A stretch of DNA of 64,000 bases from Lentzea sp. NBRC 102530. GTDB lineage: Bacteria > Actinomycetota > Actinomycetes > Mycobacteriales > Pseudonocardiaceae. A program made the translations under genes and the position numbers. The stretch spans positions 124,001 to 188,000 of the forward strand of contig NZ_BSTF01000011.1 of NCBI RefSeq assembly GCF_030269365.1, read 5' to 3'. Below are positions 19,023 to 29,641 of this stretch, piece by piece (position 1 is the stretch's first letter; the number at the start of each line of letters is the position of its first letter). The notes under the pieces are model-generated. The model was not told the origin of the DNA. It worked only from the letters and a program-made list of their open reading frames with translations, and did not search any database.

Positions 19023-20704
19023 CAGAACAGGAAGTACCGTTGCGCCATCGGCAGTTCCGCCACCGGAGACGGCTCCACCAGGTCCCCGTCGACGTGCACG
19101 GCGAAGCTGTCCGGGTCGACCTGGACGTCCGGCATCGCCGAGTTCAGCACCATGTCGGCCTTGGTGACCGACCGCGTCGAGTCCACCGGCAGCACCCGGC
19201 GCGCGTACCGCGACCCGATCCCGGCCTCGACCGCCTCGGGGGACACGAAGAACACCGAGGACGCGGCACCGGCCGTGGCCCCGAACATCGGCCGCGCCCA
19301 CACCGGTTGCGGCGTCGGGATCGACGCGTTCGCGTCGCCCATCTGACCCCAGGCGATGAACCCGCCCTTGAGCACCACCGACGGCCGCACCCCGAAGAAC
19401 TTGGGCTCCCACAGCACCAGGTCGGCGAGCTTGCCGACCTCGACCGACCCGACCTCGGACGCGATCCCGTGCGCCACCGCGGGGTTGATCGTGTACTTCG
19501 CGACGTACCGCTGCGCCCGCAGGTTCGCCTCGAGCGTCCGGCGCGACGACATGACGTGCGCCGTCTGCCAGGTCCGGATGATCACCTCGCCGACGCGTCC
19601 CATCGCCTGCGAGTCCGACGAGATCATCGAGATGGCGCCCATGTCGTGCAACAGGTCCTCGGCCGCGATCGTCGTCGGGCGGATCCGCGACTCGGCGAAG
19701 GCGAGGTCCTCCGGCACCGACGGGTTGAGGTGGTGGCACACCATCAACATGTCGAGGTGCTCTTCCAGCGTGTTCACGGTGTGCGGGCGCGTCGGGTTCG
19801 TCGACGACGGCAGCACGTTCGGCAGCGACACCACGCGGATGATGTCGGGCGCGTGCCCGCCGCCGGCGCCCTCGGAGTGGTAGGCGTTGATCGACCGGCC
19901 CCCGATGGCGTCCACGGTGGACTCCAGGAAACCGGCCTCGTTCAACGTGTCCGTGTGGATCGCGACCTGCACGCCGGACTCGTCGGCCACCCGCAGGCAG
20001 GCGTCGATCGCCGCGGGCGTGGTGCCCCAGTCCTCGTGCAGCTTGAACCCGCCCGCGCCACCGGCGAGTTGCTCGCGCAGGCCTTCCAGCGAAACCGTGT
20101 TCCCCTTGCCCAGCAACAGGACGTTGACGGGCATGTGGTCCATCGACGTCAGCATCCGGTCGAGGTTCCAGGCGCCGGGCGTGACCGTCGTGGCCTTGGT
20201 GCCCTCGGCCGGGCCGGTGCCGCCGCCGATCAGCGTCGTCAGCCCGGACGCCAGCGCCTCGTCGACGATCTGCGGGCAGATGAAGTGCACGTGGCAGTCG
20301 ATCCCGCCGGCGGTGAGGATCTTCCCGTTGCCGGACAGGATCTCCGTGGACGGGCCGATCACCAGCGCCGGGTCGACACCGTCCATCGTGTCCGGGTTGC
20401 CCGCCTTGCCGATGCCGACGATCCGGCCGTCCCGCACGCCGACGTCGGCCTTGACGACACCCCAGTGGTCGAGGACCACCGCACCCGTGATGACCAGGTC
20501 GGGAGCGCCCTCGGCCCGGGTCGCGATCCCCTGCCCCATCGACTCGCGGACGACCTTGCCGCCCCCGAAGATCACCTCGTCGCCGGACCCGGCGCCGCGT
20601 GAACGGTCCTCGGCGACCTCGATGAACAGGTCGGTGTCGGCGAGCCGGATCCGGTCACCGACCGTCGGCCCGAGCAGTTCCGCGTAACGCTCACGATCGA
20701 TCAC
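19022..20704 (-). CDS. ureC: Urease subunit alpha
   Basis: A 560-residue catalytic subunit hydrolysing urea to ammonia and carbamate at a di-nickel centre. Metal ligands are seen in [13 protein letters not shown] (HxH), the carbamylated lysine region [30 protein letters not shown] and [14 protein letters not shown]. The flap cysteine/histidine region is [20 protein letters not shown], and [12 protein letters not shown] carries the aspartate ligand. The GTG start overlaps the ureAB stop by 4 nt. Full length and apparently functional. Confidence 0.97.
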   Translation of the reverse strand: MIDRERYAELLGPTVGDRIRLADTDLFIEVAEDRSRGAGSGDEVIFGGGKVVRESMGQGIATRAEGAPDLVITGAVVLDHWGVVKADVGVRDGRIVGIGKAGNPDTMDGVDPALVIGPSTEILSGNGKILTAGGIDCHVHFICPQIVDEALASGLTTLIGGGTGPAEGTKATTVTPGAWNLDRMLTSMDHMPVNVLLLGKGNTVSLEGLREQLAGGAGGFKLHEDWGTTPAAIDACLRVADESGVQVAIHTDTLNEAGFLESTVDAIGGRSINAYHSEGAGGGHAPDIIRVVSLPNVLPSSTNPTRPHTVNTLEEHLDMLMVCHHLNPSVPEDLAFAESRIRPTTIAAEDLLHDMGAISMISSDSQAMGRVGEVIIRTWQTAHVMSSRRTLEANLRAQRYVAKYTINPAVAHGIASEVGSVEVGKLADLVLWEPKFFGVRPSVVLKGGFIAWGQMGDANASIPTPQPVWARPMFGATAGAASSVFFVSPEAVEAGIGSRYARRVLPVDSTRSVTKADMVLNSAMPDVQVDPDSFAVHVDGDLVEPSPVAELPMAQRYFLF

Positions 20705-21300
20705 CGCTGCAACCCCCGCACGATTCGCAGCCCCGCCAACGGAACCAGCGTGACCTCGCGTTCGACGCCGGGCTCGAACCGCACGGCCGTCCCGGCGGCG
20801 ATGTCGAGCCGGTACCCGAACGCGGCTTCCCGGTCGAACAGCAGCCCCGTGTTCACCGAGGCGAAGTGGAAGTGCGAACCGACCTGCACGGGCCGGTCGG
20901 CGACGTTCGCCACGACCAGCGTCACCCGCGGCCGTCCGGGGTTCAGCTCGACCGGCTCGGCCCCGACGACCACCTCCCCCGGCGCCGGTCCGGCGGACGG
21001 CGCGATCGGGTGGTGGACGGTGACGAGCTTGGTGCCGTCCGGGAACGTGGCCTCGGCCTGCACCGAGTCGATCATCTCCGGCACACCCCGCATGACCTGC
21101 TCGGGAGCCAGCACGGCACGTCCGCTCTCCATGAGCTCGCTGACCGTGCGGCCGTCCCGCGCGCCCTCCAGCACGTGGTCGGTGATCAACGCGACGGCCT
21201 CGGGGTAGTTGAGCAGCACCCCGCGCTCGAGGCGGCGGCGCGCCACGTCGGCGGCGACGTGCACGAGGAGCTTGTCGCGTTCATGCGGCGTCAGATGCAC
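20701..21300 (-). CDS. ureAB: Fused urease gamma-beta subunit
   Basis: A 199-residue single chain. Residues 1-100 are the gamma subunit ([41 protein letters not shown]). After a short linker ([20 protein letters not shown]) comes the beta subunit with [20 protein letters not shown] and [16 protein letters not shown]. Most bacteria encode these separately; fusions are known in Helicobacter and scattered others. First gene of the operon. No ureE is present. Confidence 0.93.
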   Translation of the reverse strand: MHLTPHERDKLLVHVAADVARRRLERGVLLNYPEAVALITDHVLEGARDGRTVSELMESGRAVLAPEQVMRGVPEMIDSVQAEATFPDGTKLVTVHHPIAPSAGPAPGEVVVGAEPVELNPGRPRVTLVVANVADRPVQVGSHFHFASVNTGLLFDREAAFGYRLDIAAGTAVRFEPGVEREVTLVPLAGLRIVRGLQR

Positions 21301-21375
21301 CCCGCCGTTCTAACACGCGGAAGGGCGCTTTCCCGGAGTGGAAACACGGCCGAAACACGACCGCGTGTCCACCGA

Positions 21376-21390
21376 CCGGTTGACAACCGG
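21376..21390. promoter_or_regulatory. Palindrome with TTGACA in the ureAB/ABC divergent region
   Basis: CCGGTT-GAC-AACCGG forms a perfect 6-bp palindrome with a 3-nt centre, and the bases 21380-21385 read TTGACA, a -35-like hexamer for the plus-strand ABC operon (start 21445). It could be an operator overlapping that promoter. No Nur-type site is seen in this region. Confidence 0.35.
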
Positions 21391-21444
21391 GGTCGGCGGT
21401 GCGGTCGTCCCGCGGAGCCCCCTCCCGAACGCAGGATTCACGAC

Positions 21445-22269
21445 ATGAACGCGATCCGAGTGAGGGGCCTCAAGAAGGCCTACAAGGACCACCAGGCGGT
21501 GGCCGGGGTGGACCTCGACGTCGCCCGCGGGGAGGTGTTCGCGGTGCTCGGCCCGAACGGCGCCGGCAAGACCACCAGCGTCGAGATCATGGAGGGGCAC
21601 CGCGACCGCGACTCCGGTGAGGTCAGCGTCCTCTGCGTCGACCCGGCCAGGGGCGGCCGCGAGTGGCGTTCGAAGCTCGGCATCGTCCTGCAGAGCGCGA
21701 CCGACGCCGCGACGCTGTCCGTCCGCGAGGCCGTGCACCACTACGCGCGGTACTACGGCGACCCGCGCGACCCGGAGGAGGTCATCGACCTCGTCGGGCT
21801 CACCGAGAAGGCGAAGGCCCGCGCGGGCACGCTCTCCGGTGGGCAGCGGCGCCGTCTCGACGTGGCGCTCGGCATCATCGGACGCCCCGAGCTGGTGTTC
21901 CTGGACGAGCCGACGACCGGGTTCGACCCCGAGGCGCGGCGCCAGTTCTGGGGCCTCATCAGGCTGCTCGCCGCCGAGGGCACCACGATCCTGCTGACCA
22001 CGCACTACCTCGACGAGGCCGAGGCGCTGGCCGACCGCGTCGCCGTGCTCGCCGGTGGCCGCATCGTCGCCGAGGGCACGCCGCAGACGCTCGGGGGCCG
22101 CGCACACGCCGAGGCCACCGTCCGCTGGCGGTCCGACCGCGGCTACCAGGAGGTCCTGACCTCCGAGCCCACCAAGGTGATCACCGAGGCGTCCCGGCAC
22201 GGCGAACTGGCCGAGCTCACCGTCACCCGCCCGTCGCTGGAAGACGTCTACCTGGAGCTGATCAAGTGA
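21445..22269 (+). CDS. ABC transporter ATP-binding protein (DrrA-like)
   Basis: A 274-residue ATPase of the drug-export (DrrA) type, driving the permease encoded next. Walker A is GPNGAGKTTSVEIMEGH, signature LSGGQRRRLDVALG, Walker B LVFLDEPTTGFDPEAR, and the switch histidine is in ILLTTHYLDEAEALADR. It has the usual C-terminal extension. The ATG start was chosen by alignment with the family N terminus (AIRVRGLKKAYKDHQAV). The stop overlaps the permease start by 4 nt. Substrate unknown; drug or peptide efflux is likely given the linked sensor system. Confidence 0.92.
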   Translation: MNAIRVRGLKKAYKDHQAVAGVDLDVARGEVFAVLGPNGAGKTTSVEIMEGHRDRDSGEVSVLCVDPARGGREWRSKLGIVLQSATDAATLSVREAVHHYARYYGDPRDPEEVIDLVGLTEKAKARAGTLSGGQRRRLDVALGIIGRPELVFLDEPTTGFDPEARRQFWGLIRLLAAEGTTILLTTHYLDEAEALADRVAVLAGGRIVAEGTPQTLGGRAHAEATVRWRSDRGYQEVLTSEPTKVITEASRHGELAELTVTRPSLEDVYLELIK

Positions 22270-23096
22270 CCACCCCCGTGCTCGCCACCGCAGCCCGATC
22301 CACGACCGCCGCCCTGCCGTCCGCTCTCGCCCTCGGCTTCGCCCGCGGTGGCACCGAACTGCGGGAGTTCTTCCGGCAGAAGGAAAATCTCATCTTCACG
22401 ATCTCGTTGCCGGCGCTCCTGATGCTGCTGCTCGGCACCGTGTACGTGCAGGAACCCGCTGCCGCGCAGATGTTCGCGGCCAGCATGATCGGCGCCGGCA
22501 TCATCTCGACGTCGTTCGTCGGACTCGGCATGAGCGTCGTCGCCGACCGCGAGGACGGCACGCTGAAGCGCCTGCGCGGCACGCCGATGCCGTTCTCGTC
22601 CTACTTCCTCGGCAAGATCATCCTGGTCTTCGTGTCGAGCCTCTTCGAGGCCGTGCTGCTGCTGGCCGTGGGCATCCTGCGGTTCGACGTGGAACTGCCT
22701 TCGAGCGCGGAGAAGTGGTTCACGTTCGGCTGGGTGTTCGTGCTCGGCGTGATCTCCTGCTCGCTGATCGGCGTGGCGCTGAGCGCGATCGCGAAGTCCC
22801 CCCGCAACGCCGCCGGCGTGCTGAACCTGCCGTACATCGTGCTGCAGTTCCTCAGCGGTGTGTTCATCATGCAGTCGGCGCTGCCCGAGTCCCTGCGCAC
22901 GGCGGGATCGCTCTTCCCGCTCAAGTGGGTGTGCCAGGGTTTCCGCTCGGTGTTCGCTCTGAACGACGACTACGCGGTCATGGAGGCGGCGGGATCATGG
23001 GAGCTCGGCAAGATCGCGCTGGTGCTGGGCGCTTGGACGATCGTGGGTCTGGTTCTCGTCAGCAGGACTTTCAAGTGGAGCAACACCAGTCGCTGA
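22266..23096 (+). CDS. ABC-2 type transporter permease (DrrB-like)
   Basis: A 276-residue membrane protein with six predicted helices and the ABC-2 pattern: a cytoplasmic N terminus, EFFRQKENLIFTISLPALLMLL as helix 1, VVADREDGTLKRLRGTPMPF between helices 2 and 3, and LNLPYIVLQFLSGVFIM. The GTG start overlaps the ATPase stop. Forms the channel for the exporter with the preceding ATPase. Confidence 0.92.
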   Translation: MTTPVLATAARSTTAALPSALALGFARGGTELREFFRQKENLIFTISLPALLMLLLGTVYVQEPAAAQMFAASMIGAGIISTSFVGLGMSVVADREDGTLKRLRGTPMPFSSYFLGKIILVFVSSLFEAVLLLAVGILRFDVELPSSAEKWFTFGWVFVLGVISCSLIGVALSAIAKSPRNAAGVLNLPYIVLQFLSGVFIMQSALPESLRTAGSLFPLKWVCQGFRSVFALNDDYAVMEAAGSWELGKIALVLGAWTIVGLVLVSRTFKWSNTSR

Positions 23097-24130
23097 TCAC
23101 CTGGTACGTGCTCTTCGCGGTCACCCAGGTCACCGCGCTCGTGCTGATCCTGATCGACGACAACACCCTCGCCGACCGGCTCTCGGCGGCGGGGTTGTTG
23201 CTCTTGAACGCCCTCTGGTTCCTGTTCTACGGCGTGAAGCTCGTCCGGCGCGACCACCAGGACTGGCGCGGCCTCGTCTACGCGGCGGGCTCGCTCGCCA
23301 CCTTCGCCCCGGCGGTGTGGTTCAGCGGCAACGCGACCTTCGCCCTGTTCGGCCTGGTCCCGCAGATCTACATGGTGCTGCCGGTCGCGTGGGCGTTCGT
23401 GCCGATGGTGGTCTTCGTCTTCACGCCGCAGGTGCTGACCTGGCTGGCCGGCGCCGTGCCCGCGCTGGAGTGGCCCGCCGCGATGCTGATCGCGGGCTTC
23501 TCGCAGGCGTTCGGCTGGGCCATCGGCCGCATGTCCGACCAGAGCAGGCAACGCGCCGAACTCCTCGACAAGATCGAGGCTTTGACGCTGGAGGCCGAAC
23601 GGGCCCGCTGGGCGGCCGAGATCCACGACACGCTCGCGCAGGGCTTCACGTCGATCATCACCCTGCTGCAGGGCGCGCAGCCGAACGTCGACCTGGCGTT
23701 GCGGACCGCGCGCGAGAACCTCCGCGAGGCCCGCGCCCTGGTCGCCGCCAACGCACCGTCGCCTTTGGACGGTTCGTCGCTGGAGGACGCGGTGCGGCGG
23801 TTGGTGTCCGGGGTTCCGCTGCCGTCTTCCTTCCGGGTGATCGGGGACGTCCGGCCGCTGGCCACCTCGGTCGAGGTCGTGCTGCTGCGGACCGTGCAGG
23901 AGGCGCTGAACAACGTGGCGCGGCACTCGGAGGCGTCCCGCGTGGACGTGACGATGAGGTTCGACACCGACGGCATCTCGCTGGAGGTGCGCGACGACGG
24001 CCGCGGCTTCGGCGACGCACCCGAGGGCTTCGGGCTGCGGGGCATGCGTGCGCGACTGGAACAGGTGGGTGGGACGCTCTCGTTGTCGTCCGACGAGGGG
24101 GCGTCAGTGCTGGTGGAGGTGCCGCTGTGA
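23075..24130 (+). CDS. Sensor histidine kinase, NarL/DesK type
   Basis: A 351-residue kinase with five or six membrane helices in residues 1-150, no large external domain, and a cytoplasmic HisKA_3 domain. The phosphorylated histidine is in WAAEIHDTLAQGFTS; the ATPase has QEALNNVARHSEASR (N box), VRDDGRGFGDAPEGFGLRG (G box). The GTG start at 23075 has AGGA 8 nt ahead and overlaps the permease by 22 nt. It is translated with the next gene. The intramembrane architecture suggests it senses the membrane or the transporter itself. Confidence 0.9.
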   Translation: MEQHQSLITWYVLFAVTQVTALVLILIDDNTLADRLSAAGLLLLNALWFLFYGVKLVRRDHQDWRGLVYAAGSLATFAPAVWFSGNATFALFGLVPQIYMVLPVAWAFVPMVVFVFTPQVLTWLAGAVPALEWPAAMLIAGFSQAFGWAIGRMSDQSRQRAELLDKIEALTLEAERARWAAEIHDTLAQGFTSIITLLQGAQPNVDLALRTARENLREARALVAANAPSPLDGSSLEDAVRRLVSGVPLPSSFRVIGDVRPLATSVEVVLLRTVQEALNNVARHSEASRVDVTMRFDTDGISLEVRDDGRGFGDAPEGFGLRGMRARLEQVGGTLSLSSDEGASVLVEVPL

Positions 24131-24729
24131 TCAGGATTCTGCTGGTGGACGACCACCCCGTGGTGCGTCAGGGGCTGCGCGGGATGCTCGTGGGGGACGA
24201 CCTGGAGGTCGTCGGGGACGCGGGGTCGGGGCAGGAAGCCATCTCGCAAGCCGCCTCGTTGAAGCCGGACGTCGTGCTGATGGACCTGCGAATGCCCGAA
24301 ATGGACGGTGTGGCCGCCACCGCGCGGATCGTCGGGACCGGACCTCGGGTGCTGGTGCTGACGACCTACGAGACCGATTCGGACATCCTCCGCGCGGTGG
24401 AGGCCGGGGCCTCGGGTTACCTGCTGAAGGACTCGACGACCGAGGACCTGATCGCGGCGATCCGGGCGGCCGCCCGCGGGGAGACGGTGCTGGCGCCGTC
24501 GATGGTCGCCAAGGTCGTGGGGCAGGTGCGGACGCCGCCGCTGTCGGCCCGGGAGGCCGAGGTGCTGAAACTGGTCGCCAAAGGGATGTCCAATGTTGAG
24601 ATCGGACGGACTTTGTTCATTTCCGAGGCGACGGTGAAGACGCACCTGTTGCGGGTGTTCAACAAACTCGGGGTGTCGGACCGCACAGCGGCGGTCACCA
24701 CGGCGATGGATCGGGGAATGCTCCGGTAA
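24127..24729 (+). CDS. Response regulator, NarL/LuxR family
   Basis: A 200-residue regulator. Receiver residues are DDH at the N terminus, the phosphoacceptor aspartate in PDVVLMDLRMPEMDG and lysine in YLLKDSTTEDL. The C-terminal LuxR helix-turn-helix is LSAREAEVLKLVAKGMSNVE followed by SEATVKTHLLRVFNKLGVSD. GTG start overlaps the kinase stop by 4 nt. It presumably controls the ABC exporter at the head of the same operon. Confidence 0.93.
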   Translation: MIRILLVDDHPVVRQGLRGMLVGDDLEVVGDAGSGQEAISQAASLKPDVVLMDLRMPEMDGVAATARIVGTGPRVLVLTTYETDSDILRAVEAGASGYLLKDSTTEDLIAAIRAAARGETVLAPSMVAKVVGQVRTPPLSAREAEVLKLVAKGMSNVEIGRTLFISEATVKTHLLRVFNKLGVSDRTAAVTTAMDRGMLR

Positions 24730-24871
24730 CCTTCCGGAACGCGGCGTTGCTACACATCAGTGAACCGCGTTCGGCCATTCGAGCACGTGCGACGGTCCAG
24801 GCCGGGAACGGCGCGACAATCTGCTGACTCGACGGGCAGTCATCGCATTCTGCTCGCGACATCAGCCGGGG

Positions 24872-25768
24872 GTGCGGGTGCTGCGGGAGACGATTCTGTT
24901 CCTGGAGGAATTCCTCCGTGGTCATGGTCCACCCGCGGTCGCCAAAGCCGCAGTGGGCCTGATGTCGTTCGCGGTGGTGATCGGCGCGGTGCTCGGCAGC
25001 TCGGCGATCAAAGCCAGCGCCCTGGTCACCGCGGTGTTGCTGATCGTCGCCACCGGCATCGCCTTGCTGACCCGCCGGCGTGCGGAGCGGCGCGAACTGG
25101 AGGACCACAGGTACCTCGTAGCCCAGTACTGCAAGTTCATCAACGACAGATGGCCCTCGTTCGAGGTCATCAGCTGGGAGGAGACCGCCGTCATCGGCGA
25201 GCGCGGTGACACGAACAGCAAGCTGAAGATCAAGCTGCGTGCGACCCGCGATGACGTGCGCTTCATCCGGTTGCGATTCGGCTGCGGCTGGCCCCAACCG
25301 GCGCGCTACAGGCGCGCTATCAGGATGACCGTGCGCAACCTTCTGATCGACGGATCCCCCGGAACCACGCTGCGGACGACCGTCTCGTGGCCGCGCGCCG
25401 GATCGATGGCGGCGATCGCGCATTTCCACACGCCCCTGACGGCGAACTCCGAGGTGTCCTTCACCGTCGACCTGAACTGGCCCAAAAGATCCGCGCCGCT
25501 CCTGGAGGGCGCGCCCGACGAGTTCGGGCTGATGTTCTGGGAACCGACACATCGCGCCACCTACCGGGTTCTGCTGCCGAAAGGCGTGGAGGCTTACGCC
25601 GAGCCGGTCGGCAGGACCGAGTCATTCGCCGGAGTCGAGTTGCTCAGGAGAGTCGATGACGACGGCCGGGAAATGATCATCTGCCGACTGTCCGAACTGC
25701 CGATCCGTCACCGCGCAGGTATGCGGTTGCAACTGAAGGAAGCCCGCTACAAGATGGCGTCGCCCTGA
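24872..25768 (+). CDS. Membrane-anchored protein of unknown function, 298 aa
   Basis: Not recognised. Two adjacent hydrophobic helices lie at about residues 25-66 (VGLMSFAVVIGAVLGSSAIK, LVTAVLLIVATGIALL), followed by an RRR stop-transfer and a long soluble domain of about 230 residues rich in beta-type sequence (LKIKLRATRDDVRFIRLRFG). The soluble part should be cytoplasmic if the hairpin inserts as usual. Composition is less G/C-skewed than neighbours. GTG start at 24872. The gene stands alone between the regulator operon and serC. Confidence 0.65.
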   Translation: MRVLRETILFLEEFLRGHGPPAVAKAAVGLMSFAVVIGAVLGSSAIKASALVTAVLLIVATGIALLTRRRAERRELEDHRYLVAQYCKFINDRWPSFEVISWEETAVIGERGDTNSKLKIKLRATRDDVRFIRLRFGCGWPQPARYRRAIRMTVRNLLIDGSPGTTLRTTVSWPRAGSMAAIAHFHTPLTANSEVSFTVDLNWPKRSAPLLEGAPDEFGLMFWEPTHRATYRVLLPKGVEAYAEPVGRTESFAGVELLRRVDDDGREMIICRLSELPIRHRAGMRLQLKEARYKMASP

Positions 25769-25973
25769 TCCTGACCATTCGTCCTCGTCGCTCGTGCCGC
25801 TGTCTCCACCCTTGCAAGCACCAATTGTTGACATGAACACCCTCCGCGATCTTGCCGGGCTCGGTCGCAGAGGATTACAAATCGGACAGACCATGATCAA
25901 CTTCGGGTGGGGCTCCACAGTGACCCAGGACACCCGGCTGTCACCTCCGGTACACCGGCCTGCAACACTGTGA

Positions 25974-27164
<1,191 letters not shown>

Positions 27165-27175
27165 CCCGACAGCAA

Positions 27176-27209
27176 CCTGGGGCGCACCGAGTTCCCGGTG
27201 CGCCCCAGG
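27176..27209. terminator. Bidirectional terminator after serC
   Basis: A perfect 13-bp inverted repeat (CCTGGGGCGCACC at 27176-27188, GGTGCGCCCCAGG at 27197-27209) with an 8-nt loop, followed by GCTTTTC on the plus strand. It lies between convergent serC and the MacB-like permease. Confidence 0.85.
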
Positions 27210-27214
27210 GCTTT

Positions 27215-28360
27215 TCAGGCAAGTGCTTCCGTGGGCGACTGGCGGGCCGCCCGCACCGCGGGATAGACGCCGGCGATGGCGCCGATGAGGATCGCCGAGC
27301 CCACTCCCCCGAGCAGGGCCGGCCACGGCAGTGCCGCAGGCCAGTGCTGGCTGATCGAATACCCGGCCGTGACCGCGATGCCCACGATCACGCCGACCAG
27401 CCCGCCCAGACCTGACAACAACACCGACTCGGTGAGGAACTGCCACCGGATCTGCCGCCGGGTCGCCCCGAGCGCCCGCCGCAGACCGATCTCCCTGCGG
27501 CGTTCCAGCACCGAGATCACCATCGTGTTCGCCACGCCGACGCCACCCACCAACAACGCGACTCCGCCCAAACCCAGGAACAGCGCGTTGTAGGAACTCT
27601 CGGCCAGCTGCTGCGCCTCCAGCGCCTCAGACGGCCGGGAAACCTTGACCTCGTTGGACTTCTGCGGGTTCAGCGTCGGGCCGAGCAGGGTGCGGACGTT
27701 GTCCACCTGGTCCGGCGACGTGCGCACGTAGACCGTGTTCGCGTGGCCCTCGAACCCGAACGCCTCCTTGGCCGCGTCCCAGCCGACCAGCGCCGACCGG
27801 TCGATCTCCGGCGAGAGCGGCAACGGCCCGAGGATGCCGACGACCGTGAACCACTGGCCGTCGATCCACAGCTGCACCCCCGGCTTCTCGATGCCGAGCC
27901 TGGCCGCCGCGGTGCCCCCGAGCACCACCGACTTCTCGCCCGGCGACAGCCACCGGCCCTCGCGGACCTCGGCGCTCAGCACCTTCAGCAGGTCCTGCTC
28001 GGCCGCCTGCACCTGCAACCCCAGCGTGTCGCTGGACGGCACCAGGTCGTTCTTGCGGACGCTGGCGCTGACCTTGCCGGTGGCGCTCGCCGCCGACACC
28101 GCCCCGATCCGCTTGGCCATCGGCACCGCGGTCTCCGGCAGCTTCGCGTCCTGGCCGAAGAGGTCCTGTCCGGGTGCGGCGGTGAGGAGGTTGGTGCCCA
28201 GCTTGGACATCTTCTCGCTCAGAGCCGCCGCGCTGGAGGCCGGGATGCCGACGACGGCGACCACGGCGGCGATGCCGATCGCGATGCCCAGGGCGGAGAG
28301 GACCGCGCGGATCGGCCGGGTCTTCATGCCGAAGAACCCGAGGCGCAGCAGGTCGATCAC
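27215..28360 (-). CDS. ABC transporter permease, MacB/FtsX type
   Basis: A 381-residue permease with one N-terminal helix, a large extracytoplasmic MacB_PCD-like domain (about residues 40-240) and three C-terminal helices with the FtsX signature (GVANTMVISVLERRREIGLR, then RALGATRRQIRWQFL). It was originally directly downstream of the ATPase gene now at 29638; a TnpB element now separates them. Its GTG start and the SD sequence GGGAGGG at the left flank of the element are intact. Probably exports an antibiotic, peptide or lipoprotein with the MacA-like protein. Confidence 0.9.
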   Translation of the reverse strand: MIDLLRLGFFGMKTRPIRAVLSALGIAIGIAAVVAVVGIPASSAAALSEKMSKLGTNLLTAAPGQDLFGQDAKLPETAVPMAKRIGAVSAASATGKVSASVRKNDLVPSSDTLGLQVQAAEQDLLKVLSAEVREGRWLSPGEKSVVLGGTAAARLGIEKPGVQLWIDGQWFTVVGILGPLPLSPEIDRSALVGWDAAKEAFGFEGHANTVYVRTSPDQVDNVRTLLGPTLNPQKSNEVKVSRPSEALEAQQLAESSYNALFLGLGGVALLVGGVGVANTMVISVLERRREIGLRRALGATRRQIRWQFLTESVLLSGLGGLVGVIVGIAVTAGYSISQHWPAALPWPALLGGVGSAILIGAIAGVYPAVRAARQSPTEALA

Positions 28361-28413
28361 GATGCCCTCCCTTCAACAGCCCTCGTCCGATCTGTCATGT
28401 CGCTGCCGATAAG

Positions 28414-29631
28414 TTGTCGTTCGTGCGAACGGCCTACAAGTGCCGGGCCTACCCGACCTCCGATCAAGCCGCAGTGCTTTCCCGAACCTTCGGTTGTGTA
28501 CGTCTCGTGTGGAACAAGACGCTCGGTGAGCGGATTCACCGCTACCGCAACGAAAACGTGCGCACTTCGTATCGAAGGACAGACGCGACGCTGACCGAGT
28601 GGAAGCGAGGTGACGAGCTCGCGTTCTTGTCGGAGGTGTCGTGCGTGCCGCTGCAGCAGACGCTGCGGCATCAACACACTGCGTTCCAGAACTTCTTTTC
28701 GGGACGTTCCCGCCATCCCAGGTTCAAATCGCGGAAGTGCCGTCAGAGTGCGCACTACACCAGATCGGCGTTCCGCATGCGCGGTGGCTCGCTGGTCCTG
28801 GCCAAGATGACTACCCCGTTGCAGTTCACCTGGTCGTTCGGTGACGTGGACGTCACCGAGTTGGCCCCGACCATGGTCGTCGTCTCCCGCGAACCCGATG
28901 GACGCTGGTACGTGTCCTTCGCTGTGGAATCCGCGCGAACCACCCCAGCCCCGGTGGCGAACCACGCGATTGGAGTCGATCTCGGACTGACGAACTTCCT
29001 CGTGACCAGCGATGGCGTCCGAGTGGCCAACCCGCGGCTTCTCACCCGAAAGGCGCGAAACCTCGCGCGCTACCAGCGCAGGCTGGCTCGCTGCCGCGCC
29101 GGAAGCAACAACCGCCTCAAGGCGAAGGCCAAGGTGGCCCGCGCGCATCGGAAGATCCGGAACGCCCGACAGGACTTCCTTCACCGCACCAGCACCCGGC
29201 TGGTGCGATCTGCCGACGTGATCGCGATCGAAGACCTCAACGTACGCGGCATGATGCGCAACCGAAGGCTCTCCCATGCCATCGGCGACGCCGGATGGGG
29301 CGAGTTCCGCCGACAGTTGGAGTACAAGTGCCAACGCGCCGGCCGAACGCTGGTGGTCGTCGACCGCTGGTTTCCCTCCAGCAAGACCTGCTCCCAGTGC
29401 GGGCACCTGCTCGCGGAGATGAAACTGTCCGCCCGGCACTGGACGTGTCCGGGTTGCCGTGCCCGGCACGACCGGGACCTCAACGCGGCGAAGAACATCC
29501 TTGCGGCTGGTCGAGCCGTGACCCGAGACGTCTCGGGTGATGCCTGTGGAGCTGATGTCAGACGGCAAGGAACACCCCTTCCGCAATCGGCTGCGAAGCA
29601 GGGACCCGATGCCGTGAGGCTCGGCGCGTGA
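28414..29631 (+). CDS. tnpB: TnpB RNA-guided nuclease (OrfB, IS605 family)
   Basis: A 405-residue TnpB. The N-terminal helix-turn-helix part begins RTAYKCRAYPTSDQAAVLS. The RuvC nuclease residues are all present: Asp in GVDLGLTNFLVTSDG, Glu in VIAIEDLNVRGM and Asp in ARHDRDLNAAKNIL. The zinc ribbon is CSQCG at the first pair and CPGC at the second. Length and order match active members, so an intact nuclease is plausible. The start is uncertain: TTG at 28414 or GTG at 28423. The last 35 codons overlap the predicted guide RNA scaffold. Its codon use is somewhat less GC3-rich than its neighbours. Confidence 0.93.
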   Translation: MSFVRTAYKCRAYPTSDQAAVLSRTFGCVRLVWNKTLGERIHRYRNENVRTSYRRTDATLTEWKRGDELAFLSEVSCVPLQQTLRHQHTAFQNFFSGRSRHPRFKSRKCRQSAHYTRSAFRMRGGSLVLAKMTTPLQFTWSFGDVDVTELAPTMVVVSREPDGRWYVSFAVESARTTPAPVANHAIGVDLGLTNFLVTSDGVRVANPRLLTRKARNLARYQRRLARCRAGSNNRLKAKAKVARAHRKIRNARQDFLHRTSTRLVRSADVIAIEDLNVRGMMRNRRLSHAIGDAGWGEFRRQLEYKCQRAGRTLVVVDRWFPSSKTCSQCGHLLAEMKLSARHWTCPGCRARHDRDLNAAKNILAAGRAVTRDVSGDACGADVRRQGTPLPQSAAKQGPDAVRLGA

Positions 29632-29641
29632 GCGAAGTCAA
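29500..29641 (+). ncRNA. Predicted reRNA/omega RNA scaffold of the TnpB element
   Basis: In known TnpB elements the guide RNA scaffold is the 3' end of the tnpB transcript ending exactly at the right end of the element, with the flank serving as guide. Here that region contains a perfect 18-base palindrome (29521-29538, ACCCGAGACGTCTCGGGT) and a second hairpin near 29611-29625. The 5' limit is a guess; the 3' end at 29641 comes from the insertion junction. Confidence 0.45.

Larger units (their letters stand above)
28377..29641 (+). mobile_element. TnpB-only IS605-family (IS1341-like) element, about 1265 bp
   Basis: The ends are inferred by joining the flanks: TTCAA at 28372-28376 on the left and TCAA at 29638-29641 as the last bases on the right. 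Removing 28377-29641 restores a tight ATPase stop/SD/permease start junction. There is no target duplication and no tnpA, as expected for TnpB-only elements mobilised in trans. The right subterminal region has a short hairpin (GCCG at 29611-29614 with CGGC at 29622-29625). Confidence 0.75.

Noticed and set aside
18414-19739. UreF with a 240-residue N-terminal extension
   Set aside because: The extension is an alternative frame of ureC; the ATG at 19022 starts the normal UreF sequence.
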